DNA of 64,000 nucleotides from an uncultured Prochlorococcus sp. Its GTDB lineage: Bacteria > Cyanobacteriota > Cyanobacteriia > PCC-6307 > Cyanobiaceae. The translations under genes and the position numbers were made by a program. Under the pieces are notes generated by a model. It did no database searches. It saw nothing but the letters and a program-made list of their open reading frames with translations, and was not told where the DNA came from. Shown piece after piece: positions 40,119 through 52,015 of the stretch. Positions within the stretch are counted from its first letter, which is position 1, and each line of letters begins with the position of its first letter. The DNA lies in NCBI GenBank assembly GCA_902539115.1, contig CACBHP010000005.1, positions 1-64,000 on the forward strand, written 5' to 3'.

Positions 40119-41327
40119 CTAAGCGTCGTTTAACGCAGCTAAACCTGGTAAGGTTTTACCTTCTAAAAGTTCCAAACTTGCGCCACCTCCAGTAGATATG
40201 TGAGACATTTTCTCAGCTAATCCTGCTTTCTCTACTGCTGCGACTGAATCTCCACCACCAATTATTGTACAAACTTCAGAAAAAGCACTTAAGTCCGCAA
40301 GAGTCGTAGCTATTGCATTTGTACCGTCTGCAAATTTATCAAATTCAAAAACTCCCATTGGACCATTCCAAATAATTGTCTTACATTCTGCAAGAGCATT
40401 CTGGAAAACTTTAATGGAATCTGGACCAATATCGAGACCCATCCAATTCCCACTAATTGAATCAATCTGAGATATTTTACTATTGGCATCCGGAGAAAAT
40501 TCATCAGCTAAAACAACATCAGTGGGTAATAATAATTCTACTCCTTTTGCTTTTGCTTTTGCTTCTAAATCTTTGGCAAGCTCGAGTTTATCTTCTTCTA
40601 CAAGGCTCTTTCCGACATCTAAACCTCTAGCTTTATAGAAAGTGAAAATCATACCTCCACCAATCATAATCTTGTCACACTTATCTAGTAAAGAATCAAG
40701 TACTCCTATTTTGCTACTAACCTTTGATCCTCCAACTATTGCTGCCAATGGACGCTTTGGAGAATCTATTGCTCCTTGTAAGTATTTCAATTCTTTTTCT
40801 AGAAGGAATCCAGCTACTGATGGACTTAAATAATTAGTAACACCCTGAGTTGAAGCATGAGCTCTATGTGCAGCACCGAAAGCATCATTTACATACATAT
40901 CTGCATGTGATGCTAATTTTTTAGCAAACTCCATATCGTTCTTTTCCTCTTCACCAAAAAAACGAACATTTTCAAGTAAAAGAACATCTCTATTAGATAA
41001 GCTATTTGATTGTGCAACTGCTTCATCACCAATACAACTGTTAGTAAGAGCAACATTTTGCCCCAACAATTCACTTAATCTTGTTGCTACTGGAGTTAAT
41101 CTCATTTTTTCATTTACTTGACCCTTTGGTCTACCAAAATGTGCAGCTAAAATAACTTTTGCAGAATGATTAATAAGATATTCAATCGTTGGGATCGCTG
41201 CACGAATACGCGTATCATCTGTTATTTGACCATCTTCATTTAATGGAACATTAAAATCTACCCTTAAAAGAATTTTTTTTCCTTCTAAATGTGTCTTATC
41301 AAGACTGGAAAGAGATAATTTTGACAT
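40119..41327 (-). CDS. pgk: Phosphoglycerate kinase
   Basis: 402 aa; [46 protein letters not shown]. Confidence 0.98.
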   Translation of the reverse strand: MSKLSLSSLDKTHLEGKKILLRVDFNVPLNEDGQITDDTRIRAAIPTIEYLINHSAKVILAAHFGRPKGQVNEKMRLTPVATRLSELLGQNVALTNSCIGDEAVAQSNSLSNRDVLLLENVRFFGEEEKNDMEFAKKLASHADMYVNDAFGAAHRAHASTQGVTNYLSPSVAGFLLEKELKYLQGAIDSPKRPLAAIVGGSKVSSKIGVLDSLLDKCDKIMIGGGMIFTFYKARGLDVGKSLVEEDKLELAKDLEAKAKAKGVELLLPTDVVLADEFSPDANSKISQIDSISGNWMGLDIGPDSIKVFQNALAECKTIIWNGPMGVFEFDKFADGTNAIATTLADLSAFSEVCTIIGGGDSVAAVEKAGLAEKMSHISTGGGASLELLEGKTLPGLAALNDA

Positions 41328-41540
41328 TAAACAAGCATAATTTTTAATCTTAAGACCCTAACGTTAATTTGGGCTTATTGGGTTAAAAAGTATTTACTGT
41401 TACCTATGCCTTAATAAATTTTAAGAATTAACGACTATAAAGATTTTTTTAGTAATTAAATTTATACTAAACTTTAGAAGTAAAGACTTTTGAAACTTAT
41501 AAAACTTAAAGGAATACAAAATTTTATTTGATTTATTGAA

Positions 41541-42413
41541 GTGGACATACCCAAAATTCAATGGTACCCAGGCCATATCGCAAAAGCAGAAAAGAAATTA
41601 TCTGAAGTTATAAATAAAGTAGATTTAGTTATAGAAGTTAGAGATGCACGAATTCCTTTGTCAACAGGACATCCACACTTAAATAAATGGATAAATAATA
41701 AAAAACATATTCTTGTTATTAACAGATCAGACATGATCTCCCCTAATACAATCAATAGTTGGAATAAATGGTTTCATGCTAAAGATCAATATCCTCTTTG
41801 GTGTGATGCTAAAAGAGGAATAGGTATTAAAGAAATTTGTAAGTCAGCCAAAGATTCTAGGTCGTCAATCGACGATAGAAGACTCTCTAGAGGAATGCGA
41901 ATTAGGCCAATTAGAGCCCTTACACTTGGTTTCCCAAACGTAGGAAAGTCAGCATTAATTAATAGAATTGCAAAAAAAAGAGTTGTAGATAGCGCTAGGA
42001 AAGCAGGCGTGACTCGTAACTTAAGATGGATAAAATTAGAAAGTGGTATAGATCTGCTAGATGCTCCTGGTGTTATACCTCCAAATTTAGAAGATCAAAA
42101 ATCAGCACTTAATCTTGCACTGTGCGACGATATTGGTGAAGCTGCTTATGAAATAGAGAGTGTCGCAATTGGATTTATCAAAATTATATCCACTCTCAAA
42201 AAAGATAAGAATGCGAATATCTCTATTAAACAAATATCTAATAGATATGGAGTTGATATTGCAAAAGGTTTTAAAAGTCCTTCTGCTTGGATCGACGAAG
42301 CAGCTTCAAAACATACCTCAGGCGATAAAAGGAGAATGTCTCATAAGTTGTTGGAAGATTATAGAAATCAAATGCTTGGTAAAATTGCTTTAGAAGTCCC
42401 ACTATGGAATTAA
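41541..42413 (+). CDS. YlqF/RbgA-type circularly permuted ribosome-biogenesis GTPase (GTG start)
   Basis: 290 aa; IQWYPGHIAKAEKKL, VIEVRDARIPLS, GFPNVGKSALINRI. Confidence 0.93.
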   Translation: MDIPKIQWYPGHIAKAEKKLSEVINKVDLVIEVRDARIPLSTGHPHLNKWINNKKHILVINRSDMISPNTINSWNKWFHAKDQYPLWCDAKRGIGIKEICKSAKDSRSSIDDRRLSRGMRIRPIRALTLGFPNVGKSALINRIAKKRVVDSARKAGVTRNLRWIKLESGIDLLDAPGVIPPNLEDQKSALNLALCDDIGEAAYEIESVAIGFIKIISTLKKDKNANISIKQISNRYGVDIAKGFKSPSAWIDEAASKHTSGDKRRMSHKLLEDYRNQMLGKIALEVPLWN

Positions 42414-43363
42414 ATAATAAAAATTCTTTCGGCATTGGAGAAGGTGAGCTTATAGAAATTATTTATGAGCTACCTCTTCCTATGAGGCTAGACAGATGGT
42501 TGGTAAGTAAAAGGCCAGAACAGAGTAGAGCAAGAATTCAACATTTTATAAATTCAGGTTTAGTACTTGTAAACTATAAGACCGCGAAAGCAAAGACCCC
42601 ATTAAAAAATGGCGACAATGTTCAAATATGGATGCCTCCTCCAGAACCTGTTATTTATTTGAAACCTGAAAAAATGGATTTAAATATCCTTTTTGAAGAC
42701 GAGCACATCATAGTAATAAATAAACAATCAGGACTAATTGTTCATCCAGCCCCTGGACACAAATCAGGCACTTTAGTGAATGGATTACTTTTTCACTGTA
42801 AAGATCTACCTGGAATTAATGGGAAACTAAGACCTGGGATTGTTCACAGATTAGATAAAGACACCTCCGGATGTATGGTGGTTGCAAAAAGCCAAGAGGC
42901 ATTAGTAAATCTCCAGAAACAAATTAAAGAAAAAATAGCATCACGCGAATATATTGCTGTAATTCATGGAGCGCCTAATTCTGAAGAAGGCCAAATAGTG
43001 GGGCACATTGGCAGAGATAAATTAAATAGAATGAAATATAAAGTAGTTGAAGAAACTTCAGGAAGGTATGCCTGTACCTATTGGAAATTAGAAAAAAGAT
43101 TTGGCAATTACTCATTAATAAGTTTCAAACTAGATACGGGGCGAACGCATCAAATAAGAGTTCATTGCGCTCACATTAATCATCCAATTGTGGGTGATCC
43201 CCTATATGGAAGATGTAAAAAACTACCATGTAAATTAGATGGTCAAGCTTTACACGCCATAAAGCTTGGACTTATACATCCAATAAATGGTGAAGAAATG
43301 ATATTTGAATCAGAATTACCATTAGATTTTCAAAAATTACTAAGTGTTCTTAAAGTTAAATAA
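42404..43363 (+). CDS. rluD: RluD-type 23S rRNA pseudouridine synthase
   Basis: 319 aa; S4 domain then NKQSGLIVHPAPGHKSGTLVNGLL, RPGIVHRLDKDTSGCMVVAKS. Confidence 0.92.
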   Translation: MELNNKNSFGIGEGELIEIIYELPLPMRLDRWLVSKRPEQSRARIQHFINSGLVLVNYKTAKAKTPLKNGDNVQIWMPPPEPVIYLKPEKMDLNILFEDEHIIVINKQSGLIVHPAPGHKSGTLVNGLLFHCKDLPGINGKLRPGIVHRLDKDTSGCMVVAKSQEALVNLQKQIKEKIASREYIAVIHGAPNSEEGQIVGHIGRDKLNRMKYKVVEETSGRYACTYWKLEKRFGNYSLISFKLDTGRTHQIRVHCAHINHPIVGDPLYGRCKKLPCKLDGQALHAIKLGLIHPINGEEMIFESELPLDFQKLLSVLKVK

Positions 43364-44954
43364 GATTTAAAGAGGAATTTAGAAGAGATTTTGTATACGT
43401 ATTTTGAGTTTTAGTGAATATTGTAGAACTTTCTCCTTCATCAACTATCTTTCCGCGATTCATAACTAGCAACCTATCACAAAATCTTTTAGCAATGCCT
43501 AAATCATGAGTAATAAAGATAATCGTTAAATTCATTTTTTCTTGCAAGGATCTAAGTAATTCAAGAATCTCTATTTTTACTGAAGCATCCAACATATTTA
43601 CGCTCTCATCACAAATCAAAATTTTTGGTTTAAACAATAGCGCTCTGGCTAATGAAATTCTTTGCAATTGACCACCAGATAATTGGCTAGGATAAGAATT
43701 AAAAAAATCATTATTTAAGGGAAGATTTAAATTTCTTAACATTAATTTTATTTCTTTTTCGATTTTTCTTTTATCTGAAATTTTTTGAATAAAAAATATA
43801 TCTTCCAAAATATTTTTCATTGTCATTTTCGGATTCAAACTTGAAAAAGGATCTTGAAAAATAATTTGCACATTATTGTTCTTTTTAGAAGATTTATTTT
43901 TTTTCGATACATGATTTTTATCATAAATTTTGATTTCACCACCTCTTACTTTAAGAAGTCCAATTAAAGCCCTACATAATGTACTTTTGCCGCTTCCTGA
44001 AGAACCAACTATTCCAAGAGTCTCATTCTCATATAACTTGAAACTAACTTCATTTAAAGCCTTATTCCATTTATTATTGAAAATTGAAGAATTTAATTTA
44101 TACCAATGTCTTAAGTTATTTACCTCTAGAACGACCTCATCTCGAGCATTATTTTTAGTATTTGGTTCTAATACTATTTTTGAAGCATTTACTAACTTTT
44201 TCCCGATATCTGATTTTGGTGATTGAAAAATATCTAATATATTTCCTTTTTCAACAATCGATCCCTTTTCAATTACTGCAACTTTTTTACACCACTTTGC
44301 TGCAAGATTTATATCGTGACTAATTAAAATTAAAGTAGTATCAAATTCATTACATAGATGAATTATTTCTTGCATAATTTCAAAACTTGTTTTGGTATCT
44401 AAACTTGTTGTAGGTTCATCAGCTATTAATAATTTAGGTTTCAAAGCAAGTGCCATTGCTATGGAAACTCTCTGTCTCATTCCACCGCTAAATTGATGTG
44501 GGAAAGAATCAAGTCTACTTTCTTCAATTCCAACTTTTTGAAAAACATCTTTTACTAATTTTCTAATAAGTAAAGTTGATTTAGTTTGATCATGCGTTTT
44601 AAATAATTCAAATAAATGATCCCCAACTCTCATTAGCGGATTAAGTTTTTTTATAGAGTCTTGATAAATAAATCCAAAATTCTTTCTTCTAAATAATTGT
44701 GCATCTTTATTATTTATTTTCCTGGGGTCTGCACCAGAAATCGATAAATACCCTTTGGAAGTGGCCTTTTCAGGCAATATATTTACTAATGTTTTTGCAA
44801 AAGTGGTCTTTCCACATCCAGAAGGTCCTATTATGGCCAAATGATCTCCAGTATCTATTTCCAAATTAAAATTTTTGATAATAGGTTGCTGTTTTAAACC
44901 ATATTTAACAGTAAGATTTTTAACTACAATAATTTTTTCTTTATTTATTTCCAT
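43356..44954 (-). CDS. ABC transporter ATPase with two fused ATP-binding domains (peptide/nickel DppD-DppF-like)
   Basis: Two Walker A motifs (GPSGCGKTT, GSSGSGKST) and two signature motifs (FSGGMRQRVSIAMAL, LSGGQLQRISLARAL). Confidence 0.92.
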   Translation of the reverse strand: MEINKEKIIVVKNLTVKYGLKQQPIIKNFNLEIDTGDHLAIIGPSGCGKTTFAKTLVNILPEKATSKGYLSISGADPRKINNKDAQLFRRKNFGFIYQDSIKKLNPLMRVGDHLFELFKTHDQTKSTLLIRKLVKDVFQKVGIEESRLDSFPHQFSGGMRQRVSIAMALALKPKLLIADEPTTSLDTKTSFEIMQEIIHLCNEFDTTLILISHDINLAAKWCKKVAVIEKGSIVEKGNILDIFQSPKSDIGKKLVNASKIVLEPNTKNNARDEVVLEVNNLRHWYKLNSSIFNNKWNKALNEVSFKLYENETLGIVGSSGSGKSTLCRALIGLLKVRGGEIKIYDKNHVSKKNKSSKKNNNVQIIFQDPFSSLNPKMTMKNILEDIFFIQKISDKRKIEKEIKLMLRNLNLPLNNDFFNSYPSQLSGGQLQRISLARALLFKPKILICDESVNMLDASVKIEILELLRSLQEKMNLTIIFITHDLGIAKRFCDRLLVMNRGKIVDEGESSTIFTKTQNTYTKSLLNSSLNLI

Positions 44955-45008
44955 GATTTGTAGCAAATTTTTCTAGACCTAAATAAAATACATCTAAAGC
45001 AATATAAA

Positions 45009-47318
45009 ATGTCCGAGGCAGCCGCAAATTCAAAAGAAAAAAACGAAATTGAAGTTTCCAAAACTATTTTGCCTGAAAATAAAAAATATGAAAGTGAATC
45101 TTTGAATTTTCAAATAAAAATTCCCGATTGGCTTCATAAAGATATTCATAATTTTGAAAAATCAAATAAAGAAAATGATGAAAATCAAAACCTTATAGTA
45201 AAGGCTTTTAAACTTGCTTATAAAGCTCATGATGGACAATTCCGCGCAAGTGGCGAGCCATACATTATCCACCCGGTTGCTGTTGCAAATCTCCTCAAAG
45301 AAATAGGTGCTAGTTCATCTGTTATTGCTGCAGGCCTTTTACATGATGTTGTTGAAGATACTGGCATTGATTTATCCGAAATAGAAACAAATTTTGGATT
45401 AGAAGTAAAAATACTTGTAGAAGGTGTAACAAAATTAGGAGGCATTCATTTTAACAACAGGACTGAAGCACAAGCTGAAAATCTTAGGAAAATGTTTTTG
45501 GCTATGGCTAGCGATATCAGAGTTGTCTTAGTAAAACTTGCAGATCGACTTCATAACATGAGAACAATTGAATGGCTAAATGATGAGAAAAAACTAAGAA
45601 TAGCGAGAGAAACAAGAGAAATTTATGCACCATTAGCTAATCGACTAGGAATAAACAGATTTAAATGGGAATTAGAAGATTTAGCTTTTAAATTCCTAGA
45701 GCCTAAAGAATATCAAGATCTTAAAGATCAAATCGCTGTTAAAAGAAGTGATAGAGAAAAAAGATTAAAAGTAACTTTGAATCTTATGAAGGAAAACTTG
45801 GTTTCAGCAGGTTTGAAAAATTTTGAAATAACTGGAAGGCCAAAACATCTTTATGGCATCTGGAGCAAAATGGAAAGACAACAAAAGCATTTTCACGAGA
45901 TTTATGATGTTGCTGCCCTAAGAATTATCGTTGACAATTCAGATAGTTGTTATAGAGCTTTAGCAGTTGTTCATGATACTTTCAAACCAATTCCAGGTAG
46001 ATTTAAAGACTATATAGGATTACCAAAACCCAATGGATACCAGTCCTTACATACTTCTGTGATTGGAAGACATCGACCTATTGAAGTTCAAATTAGAACT
46101 ACTTCCATGCATCAAATTGCTGAATATGGTATTGCCGCTCATTGGCAATACAAAGAGGGTGGTTCTCCTGCTAAAAGTAATGCCGAGAGATTTAATTGGC
46201 TAAGACAATTAGTAGAATGGCAACAAGAAGGTAATGAAGGGGATCATAATGATTATTTAGCTTCAATTAAAGAAGATTTATTTGATGAAGAAGTATTTGT
46301 GATCACTCCAAAAGGTGATGTTGTTGGTTTAAGGAAAGGATCTACCGCGATAGATTTTGCCTACAGAATTCATTCTGAAGTTGGAAATCACTGTAATGGA
46401 ATAAGAATTAATGAAAAGCTTTCTCCATTATCTACAGCACTTCAAAATGGAGACTTCATTGAAATTTTGACAAGTAATAATGCTACTCCAAGCTTGGATT
46501 GGCTGAACTTTGTAGTTACGCCAACTGCTAAAAATAGAATCCGCCAATGGTATAAGAAAAGCCATCGTGATGAAACGATTAAAAGAGGGAGAGATTTACT
46601 TGAAAAAGAAGTAGGTCGAAATGGTTTTGAGGCATTACTTTCTAGTGAAGCCATGAAAAAAGTTGCAAATCGATGTAATTTAAAAACTACTGAAGACCTT
46701 CTTGCATCTCTTGGTTTTGGTGGTTTAACTTTGCATCAAGTATTAAACAGAATAAGAGAAGAAATAAAATTACAGACAGAAGATGTAAAAAATGATTCTG
46801 ACTCTGAAATAGCAAAATCTCTTAAAAGTAATAGTAATTTATCCACTAATAAATCTAATACGGCAGCTAAATCACCAATTTCCGGGATAGAAGGTCTTGA
46901 TTACAGAATAGGTAAATGCTGTTCACCACTTCCAGGAGAGGATATTATCGGAACTGTATCACTCGGCAACCACGGCATAACCATACATAGGGCAGATTGT
47001 GAAAATGTAATGCCAATTCCAATTGAGAGAAGATTACCTGTTGGTTGGAATCAAGATAATAAAACTTGCGACAATAAGTTTCCAATTCAGCTCCGAATAG
47101 AAGTAATTGATAGAGTTGGAGTCCTTAAAGATATTCTTATGCGGTTATCTGATAAAGGTATAAACGTTAGCGATGCAAATGTTAAAACTGCTTATGGTAG
47201 ACCAGCTATTATAAATCTTTGTGTAGGTCTAGAAAGTTATAATCAACTTCACAAAACAATTGAACAAATTAAATCAATGGCAGATGTTTTAGATATTGCC
47301 AGAGTTGGACAAAGTTAA
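45009..47318 (+). CDS. spoT: Bifunctional (p)ppGpp synthetase/hydrolase
   Basis: 769 aa; HD motif LLHDVVEDTG, synthetase RFKDYIGLPKPNGYQSLHTSV, TGS and C-terminal ACT domains. Confidence 0.96.
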   Translation: MSEAAANSKEKNEIEVSKTILPENKKYESESLNFQIKIPDWLHKDIHNFEKSNKENDENQNLIVKAFKLAYKAHDGQFRASGEPYIIHPVAVANLLKEIGASSSVIAAGLLHDVVEDTGIDLSEIETNFGLEVKILVEGVTKLGGIHFNNRTEAQAENLRKMFLAMASDIRVVLVKLADRLHNMRTIEWLNDEKKLRIARETREIYAPLANRLGINRFKWELEDLAFKFLEPKEYQDLKDQIAVKRSDREKRLKVTLNLMKENLVSAGLKNFEITGRPKHLYGIWSKMERQQKHFHEIYDVAALRIIVDNSDSCYRALAVVHDTFKPIPGRFKDYIGLPKPNGYQSLHTSVIGRHRPIEVQIRTTSMHQIAEYGIAAHWQYKEGGSPAKSNAERFNWLRQLVEWQQEGNEGDHNDYLASIKEDLFDEEVFVITPKGDVVGLRKGSTAIDFAYRIHSEVGNHCNGIRINEKLSPLSTALQNGDFIEILTSNNATPSLDWLNFVVTPTAKNRIRQWYKKSHRDETIKRGRDLLEKEVGRNGFEALLSSEAMKKVANRCNLKTTEDLLASLGFGGLTLHQVLNRIREEIKLQTEDVKNDSDSEIAKSLKSNSNLSTNKSNTAAKSPISGIEGLDYRIGKCCSPLPGEDIIGTVSLGNHGITIHRADCENVMPIPIERRLPVGWNQDNKTCDNKFPIQLRIEVIDRVGVLKDILMRLSDKGINVSDANVKTAYGRPAIINLCVGLESYNQLHKTIEQIKSMADVLDIARVGQS

Positions 47319-47336
47319 TTTTAAAATCAGATCAGT

Positions 47337-47780
47337 CTATCTTTTACTTTTTATCTTATAGATAAATAAAACAATACTGCCGCAAATCAAAGCTAATAAA
47401 AAACCTACACAAGTTGAACCTAACAGTAATTTTAGGGAAAAAATTCTACCTTGTTTCCATAAGTCACCTATCACTAAACTTTTTTCAAGAATTTTATTAG
47501 AAGAAGTGTTTAAAAAAATCGAACCTACTTTATAGTTAAAATAATAAAGTGGAATATAAGTAAAAGGGTTGCTGATCCAAGTACCAATTGCAGCTAGAAC
47601 AATATTTCCCTTGGCTATTTTCGCAAAAAATACTCCTATTAAAGTCTGAAACCCAAAAAAAGGAAAGCAGCCACTAAATACCCCTATAGCTAAACCCTTA
47701 GCATTAAAGAATGGACTTCCATTCTGATTCCAAAATAATGATAGAATTTTCTTATATTTAATATCTCTTTTTAATCTCAT
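47337..47780 (-). CDS. DUF2062 membrane protein
   Basis: 147 aa; SPFFNAKGLAIGVFSGCFPFFGFQTLIGVFFA...GTWISNPFTYIPLYY. Confidence 0.85.
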   Translation of the reverse strand: MRLKRDIKYKKILSLFWNQNGSPFFNAKGLAIGVFSGCFPFFGFQTLIGVFFAKIAKGNIVLAAIGTWISNPFTYIPLYYFNYKVGSIFLNTSSNKILEKSLVIGDLWKQGRIFSLKLLLGSTCVGFLLALICGSIVLFIYKIKSKR

Positions 47781-47841
47781 TCAGAAAGAAAATTTCAAAA
47801 TTCTTGATAATCTTACTTAATTATCCATAACAAAGCGAGAA

Positions 47842-49224
47842 ATGGATTCGATAGTTACTACAGAAGATACGATAGCTGCAATTGCTTCAGCTATAAGTAT
47901 AGGGAAAGGAGGGGTTGCGATAATAAGAGTATCAGGGAAAGACTCAATAAATTCTTGCAAAAAGATTGTTCAAACTAAATCTAAATATGCATGGGAATCA
48001 CATAGAGTTTTTCATGGTTTTATTCAGGAAAATAAACAAAATAAATTTATAGATGAGGTTTTAATTTTAGTGATGAAATCACCAAATAGCTTCACAGGAG
48101 AGGATGTAGTGGAACTTCATTGCCATGGAGGAATTATCATAGTAAATAAAGTTCTAAAGAGATTATTATCTAGTAATTCTAAAGTTAGACTTGCAAACCC
48201 AGGAGAATTTAGTCAAAGAGCTTTTCTTAACGGAAAAATAGACCTTACTCAAGCCGAGTCGATTAATCAATTAATTAATGCAAGCAATACAAGATCAGCA
48301 GAGTTAGCTTTTAGTGGGATTCAAGGAGAAATAAAGAAAAAAATTAATGATATTAAAAATGACCTTATAAATCAACTTTGCGAAATAGAAGCGAGAGTTG
48401 ATTTTGAAGAAGACTTTACAGATTTTGATTACACCAAATATCTAAAAAACATTAAAAAAGTTAAAGAAAAAATAGAATTACTAATAGAAAATGCAAAAAG
48501 AAATTCATATATTCACAATGGAATATCCATTGCGCTTATAGGCAAAACAAATGCTGGTAAAAGCTCTTTACTAAATTTGCTTGCAAAAAAAGATAAAGCA
48601 ATCGTAACTAATATTCCTGGAACAACTAGAGATGTTATTGAAGTTAATTTAACTATTAATGATATTCCAATGAAAATAATTGATACTGCTGGCATAAGAG
48701 AAACTGATGAACAAATTGAAAGTATTGGAATTAAAAAAAGTTTTAGGAAAATTAAAGAGTCAGATTTTATAATTTATATTTATAGTCTTGAAGAAGGATT
48801 TAATGAAGAAGACAAAAAAATAATAGATGAAATCCCCGAAGAAAAATTAATTACTATTTTGGGCAATAAAAAAGATTTAATTGATTACAAAAATATTAAT
48901 TCAAATGAGTTAAAAAACACAATTCTTATGAGCATTAAGAATAATGATGGTGAAAGATTATTAATCGACACAATCATAAAAAAATGTGGATTAAAACAAG
49001 TAGAAAATATCAATATATTTTTAAACGAAAGACATCTAACAAATTTGTCTGCTTGCCTATCTAATTTAAATGATACTGATGAAATCATTAAAAATAAATT
49101 GCCATTTGATTTATTATCAATAGAACTGAGAGATGGAATTCAAAACTTATCTAAAATAACTGGTCAAGAATTAACGGAGGAACTTCTAGATAATATTTTT
49201 TCTAAGTTTTGTATTGGTAAATAA
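47842..49224 (+). CDS. mnmE: tRNA uridine-5-carboxymethylaminomethyl modification GTPase
   Basis: 460 aa; [46 protein letters not shown]-terminal FCIGK. Confidence 0.97.
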   Translation: MDSIVTTEDTIAAIASAISIGKGGVAIIRVSGKDSINSCKKIVQTKSKYAWESHRVFHGFIQENKQNKFIDEVLILVMKSPNSFTGEDVVELHCHGGIIIVNKVLKRLLSSNSKVRLANPGEFSQRAFLNGKIDLTQAESINQLINASNTRSAELAFSGIQGEIKKKINDIKNDLINQLCEIEARVDFEEDFTDFDYTKYLKNIKKVKEKIELLIENAKRNSYIHNGISIALIGKTNAGKSSLLNLLAKKDKAIVTNIPGTTRDVIEVNLTINDIPMKIIDTAGIRETDEQIESIGIKKSFRKIKESDFIIYIYSLEEGFNEEDKKIIDEIPEEKLITILGNKKDLIDYKNINSNELKNTILMSIKNNDGERLLIDTIIKKCGLKQVENINIFLNERHLTNLSACLSNLNDTDEIIKNKLPFDLLSIELRDGIQNLSKITGQELTEELLDNIFSKFCIGK

Positions 49225-49306
49225 ATTTGAGTTAAATTACATAGTGATATATAGTTGATTCTCTAACTTCAGTTGAATTTTTATTAATTAATTATTTTTT
49301 AGTTTA

Positions 49307-50173
49307 GTGGATTTAAATACTCCAATAATAAGTAAGATCATTGATAATTGGATCGATGAAGATATAGGAAGGGGAGATCTTACAAGTCCTTCTATTACAG
49401 AAGAGAATGGAAATGCATATTGGATTGCAAAAGAAGGTGGTATATTTTGTGGTGTGGAAATTATAAAAGAAATTTTTAAAAAAATTGATTTAAAAATCAG
49501 TTCAAAATTTAATATCTCTGATGGAGATCAATTTGTTAAAGATCAAAAACTCCTGGAAATATATGGACCTTCAAAAAGTTTGCTAGCTAGTGAAAGAATA
49601 AGCTTAAACATAGCAATGCATTTATCTGGAATATCAACATACACAAAGAATATTGTAAAAAAATTAGAAGGTACAAATATAAAATTAGCAGATACTAGGA
49701 AAAATACTCCTGGCTTAAGAATATTTGAAAAATATGCATTCAAATGCGGAGGTGGAGTGAATCATAGAATGGGATTATACGACGCAGCTATGATAAAAGA
49801 AAATCACATTGCATGGACGGATAATCTTAATAATGCAGTAAAAAAAATTCGACTAAATTCTCCTTTCACAACTCATATCATAATTGAAGCTGAGAATATC
49901 GAACAGGCAAAAGAAGCAGTATTAGCAGGAGCAGATAGTGTCTTATTGGATGAACTTAGCCCTGAAATAATCAAAAAAAACGTTCAAGAGTTAAGAGATT
50001 TATCAATGAATAGCTTAAAAAAAGAAGTCAATAAAAATTTGATAATAGAAGTTTCTGGAATTAACCCTGAAGAAATTAGTAAATATTTAATAAAAGGTAT
50101 TGATTTGATTTCAACAAGTTCTTCAATTACCAAAAGTAATTGGATTGATTTGAGTATGCGTTATATTAATTAA
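49307..50173 (+). CDS. nadC: Nicotinate-nucleotide pyrophosphorylase (carboxylating), GTG start
   Basis: 288 aa; DIGRGDLTSPSI, ADTRKNTPGLRIFEKYAFKCGGGVNHRMGLYDAAMIKENH. Confidence 0.97.
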   Translation: MDLNTPIISKIIDNWIDEDIGRGDLTSPSITEENGNAYWIAKEGGIFCGVEIIKEIFKKIDLKISSKFNISDGDQFVKDQKLLEIYGPSKSLLASERISLNIAMHLSGISTYTKNIVKKLEGTNIKLADTRKNTPGLRIFEKYAFKCGGGVNHRMGLYDAAMIKENHIAWTDNLNNAVKKIRLNSPFTTHIIIEAENIEQAKEAVLAGADSVLLDELSPEIIKKNVQELRDLSMNSLKKEVNKNLIIEVSGINPEEISKYLIKGIDLISTSSSITKSNWIDLSMRYIN

Positions 50174-50200
50174 TTATATAGATAAATAATTGAATAATTA

Positions 50201-52015
50201 ATGCTAATCATTTTTAAAGAATTAACAAAACATTTTGAACAATCTCTTTTAGATAATCTTGAAACAAATGGTAAAAAAGGAGAATTCGAAATTCTTAAGA
50301 AAAATTTAATTACACAATCATCAAAAGAGGAATTTGGTGATTATCAATGTAATGTTTGTTTAAGTTTATCAAAAATATATAAAAAGAACCCAAGAGATAT
50401 TTCTAATGATTTTATTAACCTTTTAAATAAAAATAAAAGCATAGCAAAATTATGTAAGAGTCTAGAAATAGCAGGACCTGGATTTATAAATATAAAATTA
50501 AAAGATGAAGTTTTAATAAATGAAATTAAATCAAATATTCAATGCCAAAAAGGTGGAGTAACTCAAATTAAAAAAGATTTAAATAGTGGCTTATCAAATA
50601 GAGTCATTGTAGATTTTTCTAGTCCTAATATTGCTAAAGAAATGCATGTAGGGCATTTAAGATCAACAATAATAGGAGATTCAATATCCAGAATTTTCGA
50701 GTTAAGAGGTTATCAAGTATTAAGACTAAATCATGTTGGCGATTGGGGAACGCAATTTGGAATGCTTATTACTCAGCTCAAAGATTTATATTCAAATGAT
50801 TTAGAGGAGATAGGTAAAATTAAGATAAGTGATTTAGTTGAATTTTATAAAGAATCAAAAAAAAGATTTGATAATGAATCTGAATTCCAAAAAAGATCTA
50901 GAGAGGAAGTAGTTAAGTTACAAAGTGGAGATATTAAATCGATTAAAGCTTGGAAATTATTATGTGATCAATCTAGAAAAGAATTTGATGAAATCTATAA
51001 AAATTTAAAAATAAAAATAGAAGAAAGAGGTGAATCTTTTTATAATCCCTTCTTAAAATCAGTTATTGAGGATTTGAATTTAAAAAAATTATTAGTGGAA
51101 GATCAAGGAGCAAAATGTGTATTTTTAGATGGGATGTCTAATAAAGAAGGCAAACCTTTACCCCTAATTGTTCAAAAAAAAGATGGGGGTTTTAACTATG
51201 CCACCACAGATCTTGCTGCTATAAGATATAGATTCAACAAACCTCCTAATGGGGATGATGCTTCAAGAATTATTTATGTAACTGATCATGGACAAGCAAA
51301 TCATTTTGCTGGAGTTTTTCAAGTTGCAAAAAAAGCAAAATGGATCCCAGACAATTGCCAAGTTGACCATGTCCCTTTTGGTTTAGTTCAAGGAATTGAT
51401 GGCAAAAAACTAAAGACAAGGGAAGGGGAAACAATACGTTTAAAAGATTTATTAAAAGAAGCAGTTAGAAGAGCAAAAGAAGATTTATTGAAAAGATTAG
51501 AAGATGAAAATCGTTATGAGACAGAAGATTTTATTTCAAATACTTCAAGAATTATTGGATTAGGAGCTGTTAAGTATGCAGATTTAAGCCAAAATAGGAT
51601 TACAAATTATCAATTTAGTTTTGATAAAATGCTTTCCCTAAATGGTAATACGGCTCCTTATTTGTTATATACACTTGTAAGAATTGCAGGAATTAAAAGG
51701 AAAAATGATTTTGTTTATAACTCTAAAGATTTTCAATATACAAATTATGAACATAAATCTGAGTGGAAACTTATCAGAAAATTACTTAAGTTCGATGAAG
51801 TCATAATATCTATTGAAAAAGACTTAATGCCAAATAGATTATGCAATTATCTGTTTGAGCTATGTCAGACTTTTAATAGATTCTATGATCAAGTTCCAAT
51901 ACTCAAAGAAGAAAAATATGTAAAAATTTCTAGACTGAATTTATGTGATCTAACTGCAAAAACACTAAAATTAAGCTTAGAGCTTCTAGGAATTGAAACT
52001 TTAGAAAGAATGTAA
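50201..52015 (+). CDS. argS: Arginyl-tRNA synthetase
   Basis: 604 aa; [39 protein letters not shown]. Confidence 0.97.
   Translation: MLIIFKELTKHFEQSLLDNLETNGKKGEFEILKKNLITQSSKEEFGDYQCNVCLSLSKIYKKNPRDISNDFINLLNKNKSIAKLCKSLEIAGPGFINIKLKDEVLINEIKSNIQCQKGGVTQIKKDLNSGLSNRVIVDFSSPNIAKEMHVGHLRSTIIGDSISRIFELRGYQVLRLNHVGDWGTQFGMLITQLKDLYSNDLEEIGKIKISDLVEFYKESKKRFDNESEFQKRSREEVVKLQSGDIKSIKAWKLLCDQSRKEFDEIYKNLKIKIEERGESFYNPFLKSVIEDLNLKKLLVEDQGAKCVFLDGMSNKEGKPLPLIVQKKDGGFNYATTDLAAIRYRFNKPPNGDDASRIIYVTDHGQANHFAGVFQVAKKAKWIPDNCQVDHVPFGLVQGIDGKKLKTREGETIRLKDLLKEAVRRAKEDLLKRLEDENRYETEDFISNTSRIIGLGAVKYADLSQNRITNYQFSFDKMLSLNGNTAPYLLYTLVRIAGIKRKNDFVYNSKDFQYTNYEHKSEWKLIRKLLKFDEVIISIEKDLMPNRLCNYLFELCQTFNRFYDQVPILKEEKYVKISRLNLCDLTAKTLKLSLELLGIETLERM

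Noticed and set aside
43930-44226. 98-aa + strand ORF inside the dual ATPase gene
   Set aside because: Antisense to ATPase signature regions; artefact of AT-rich composition.
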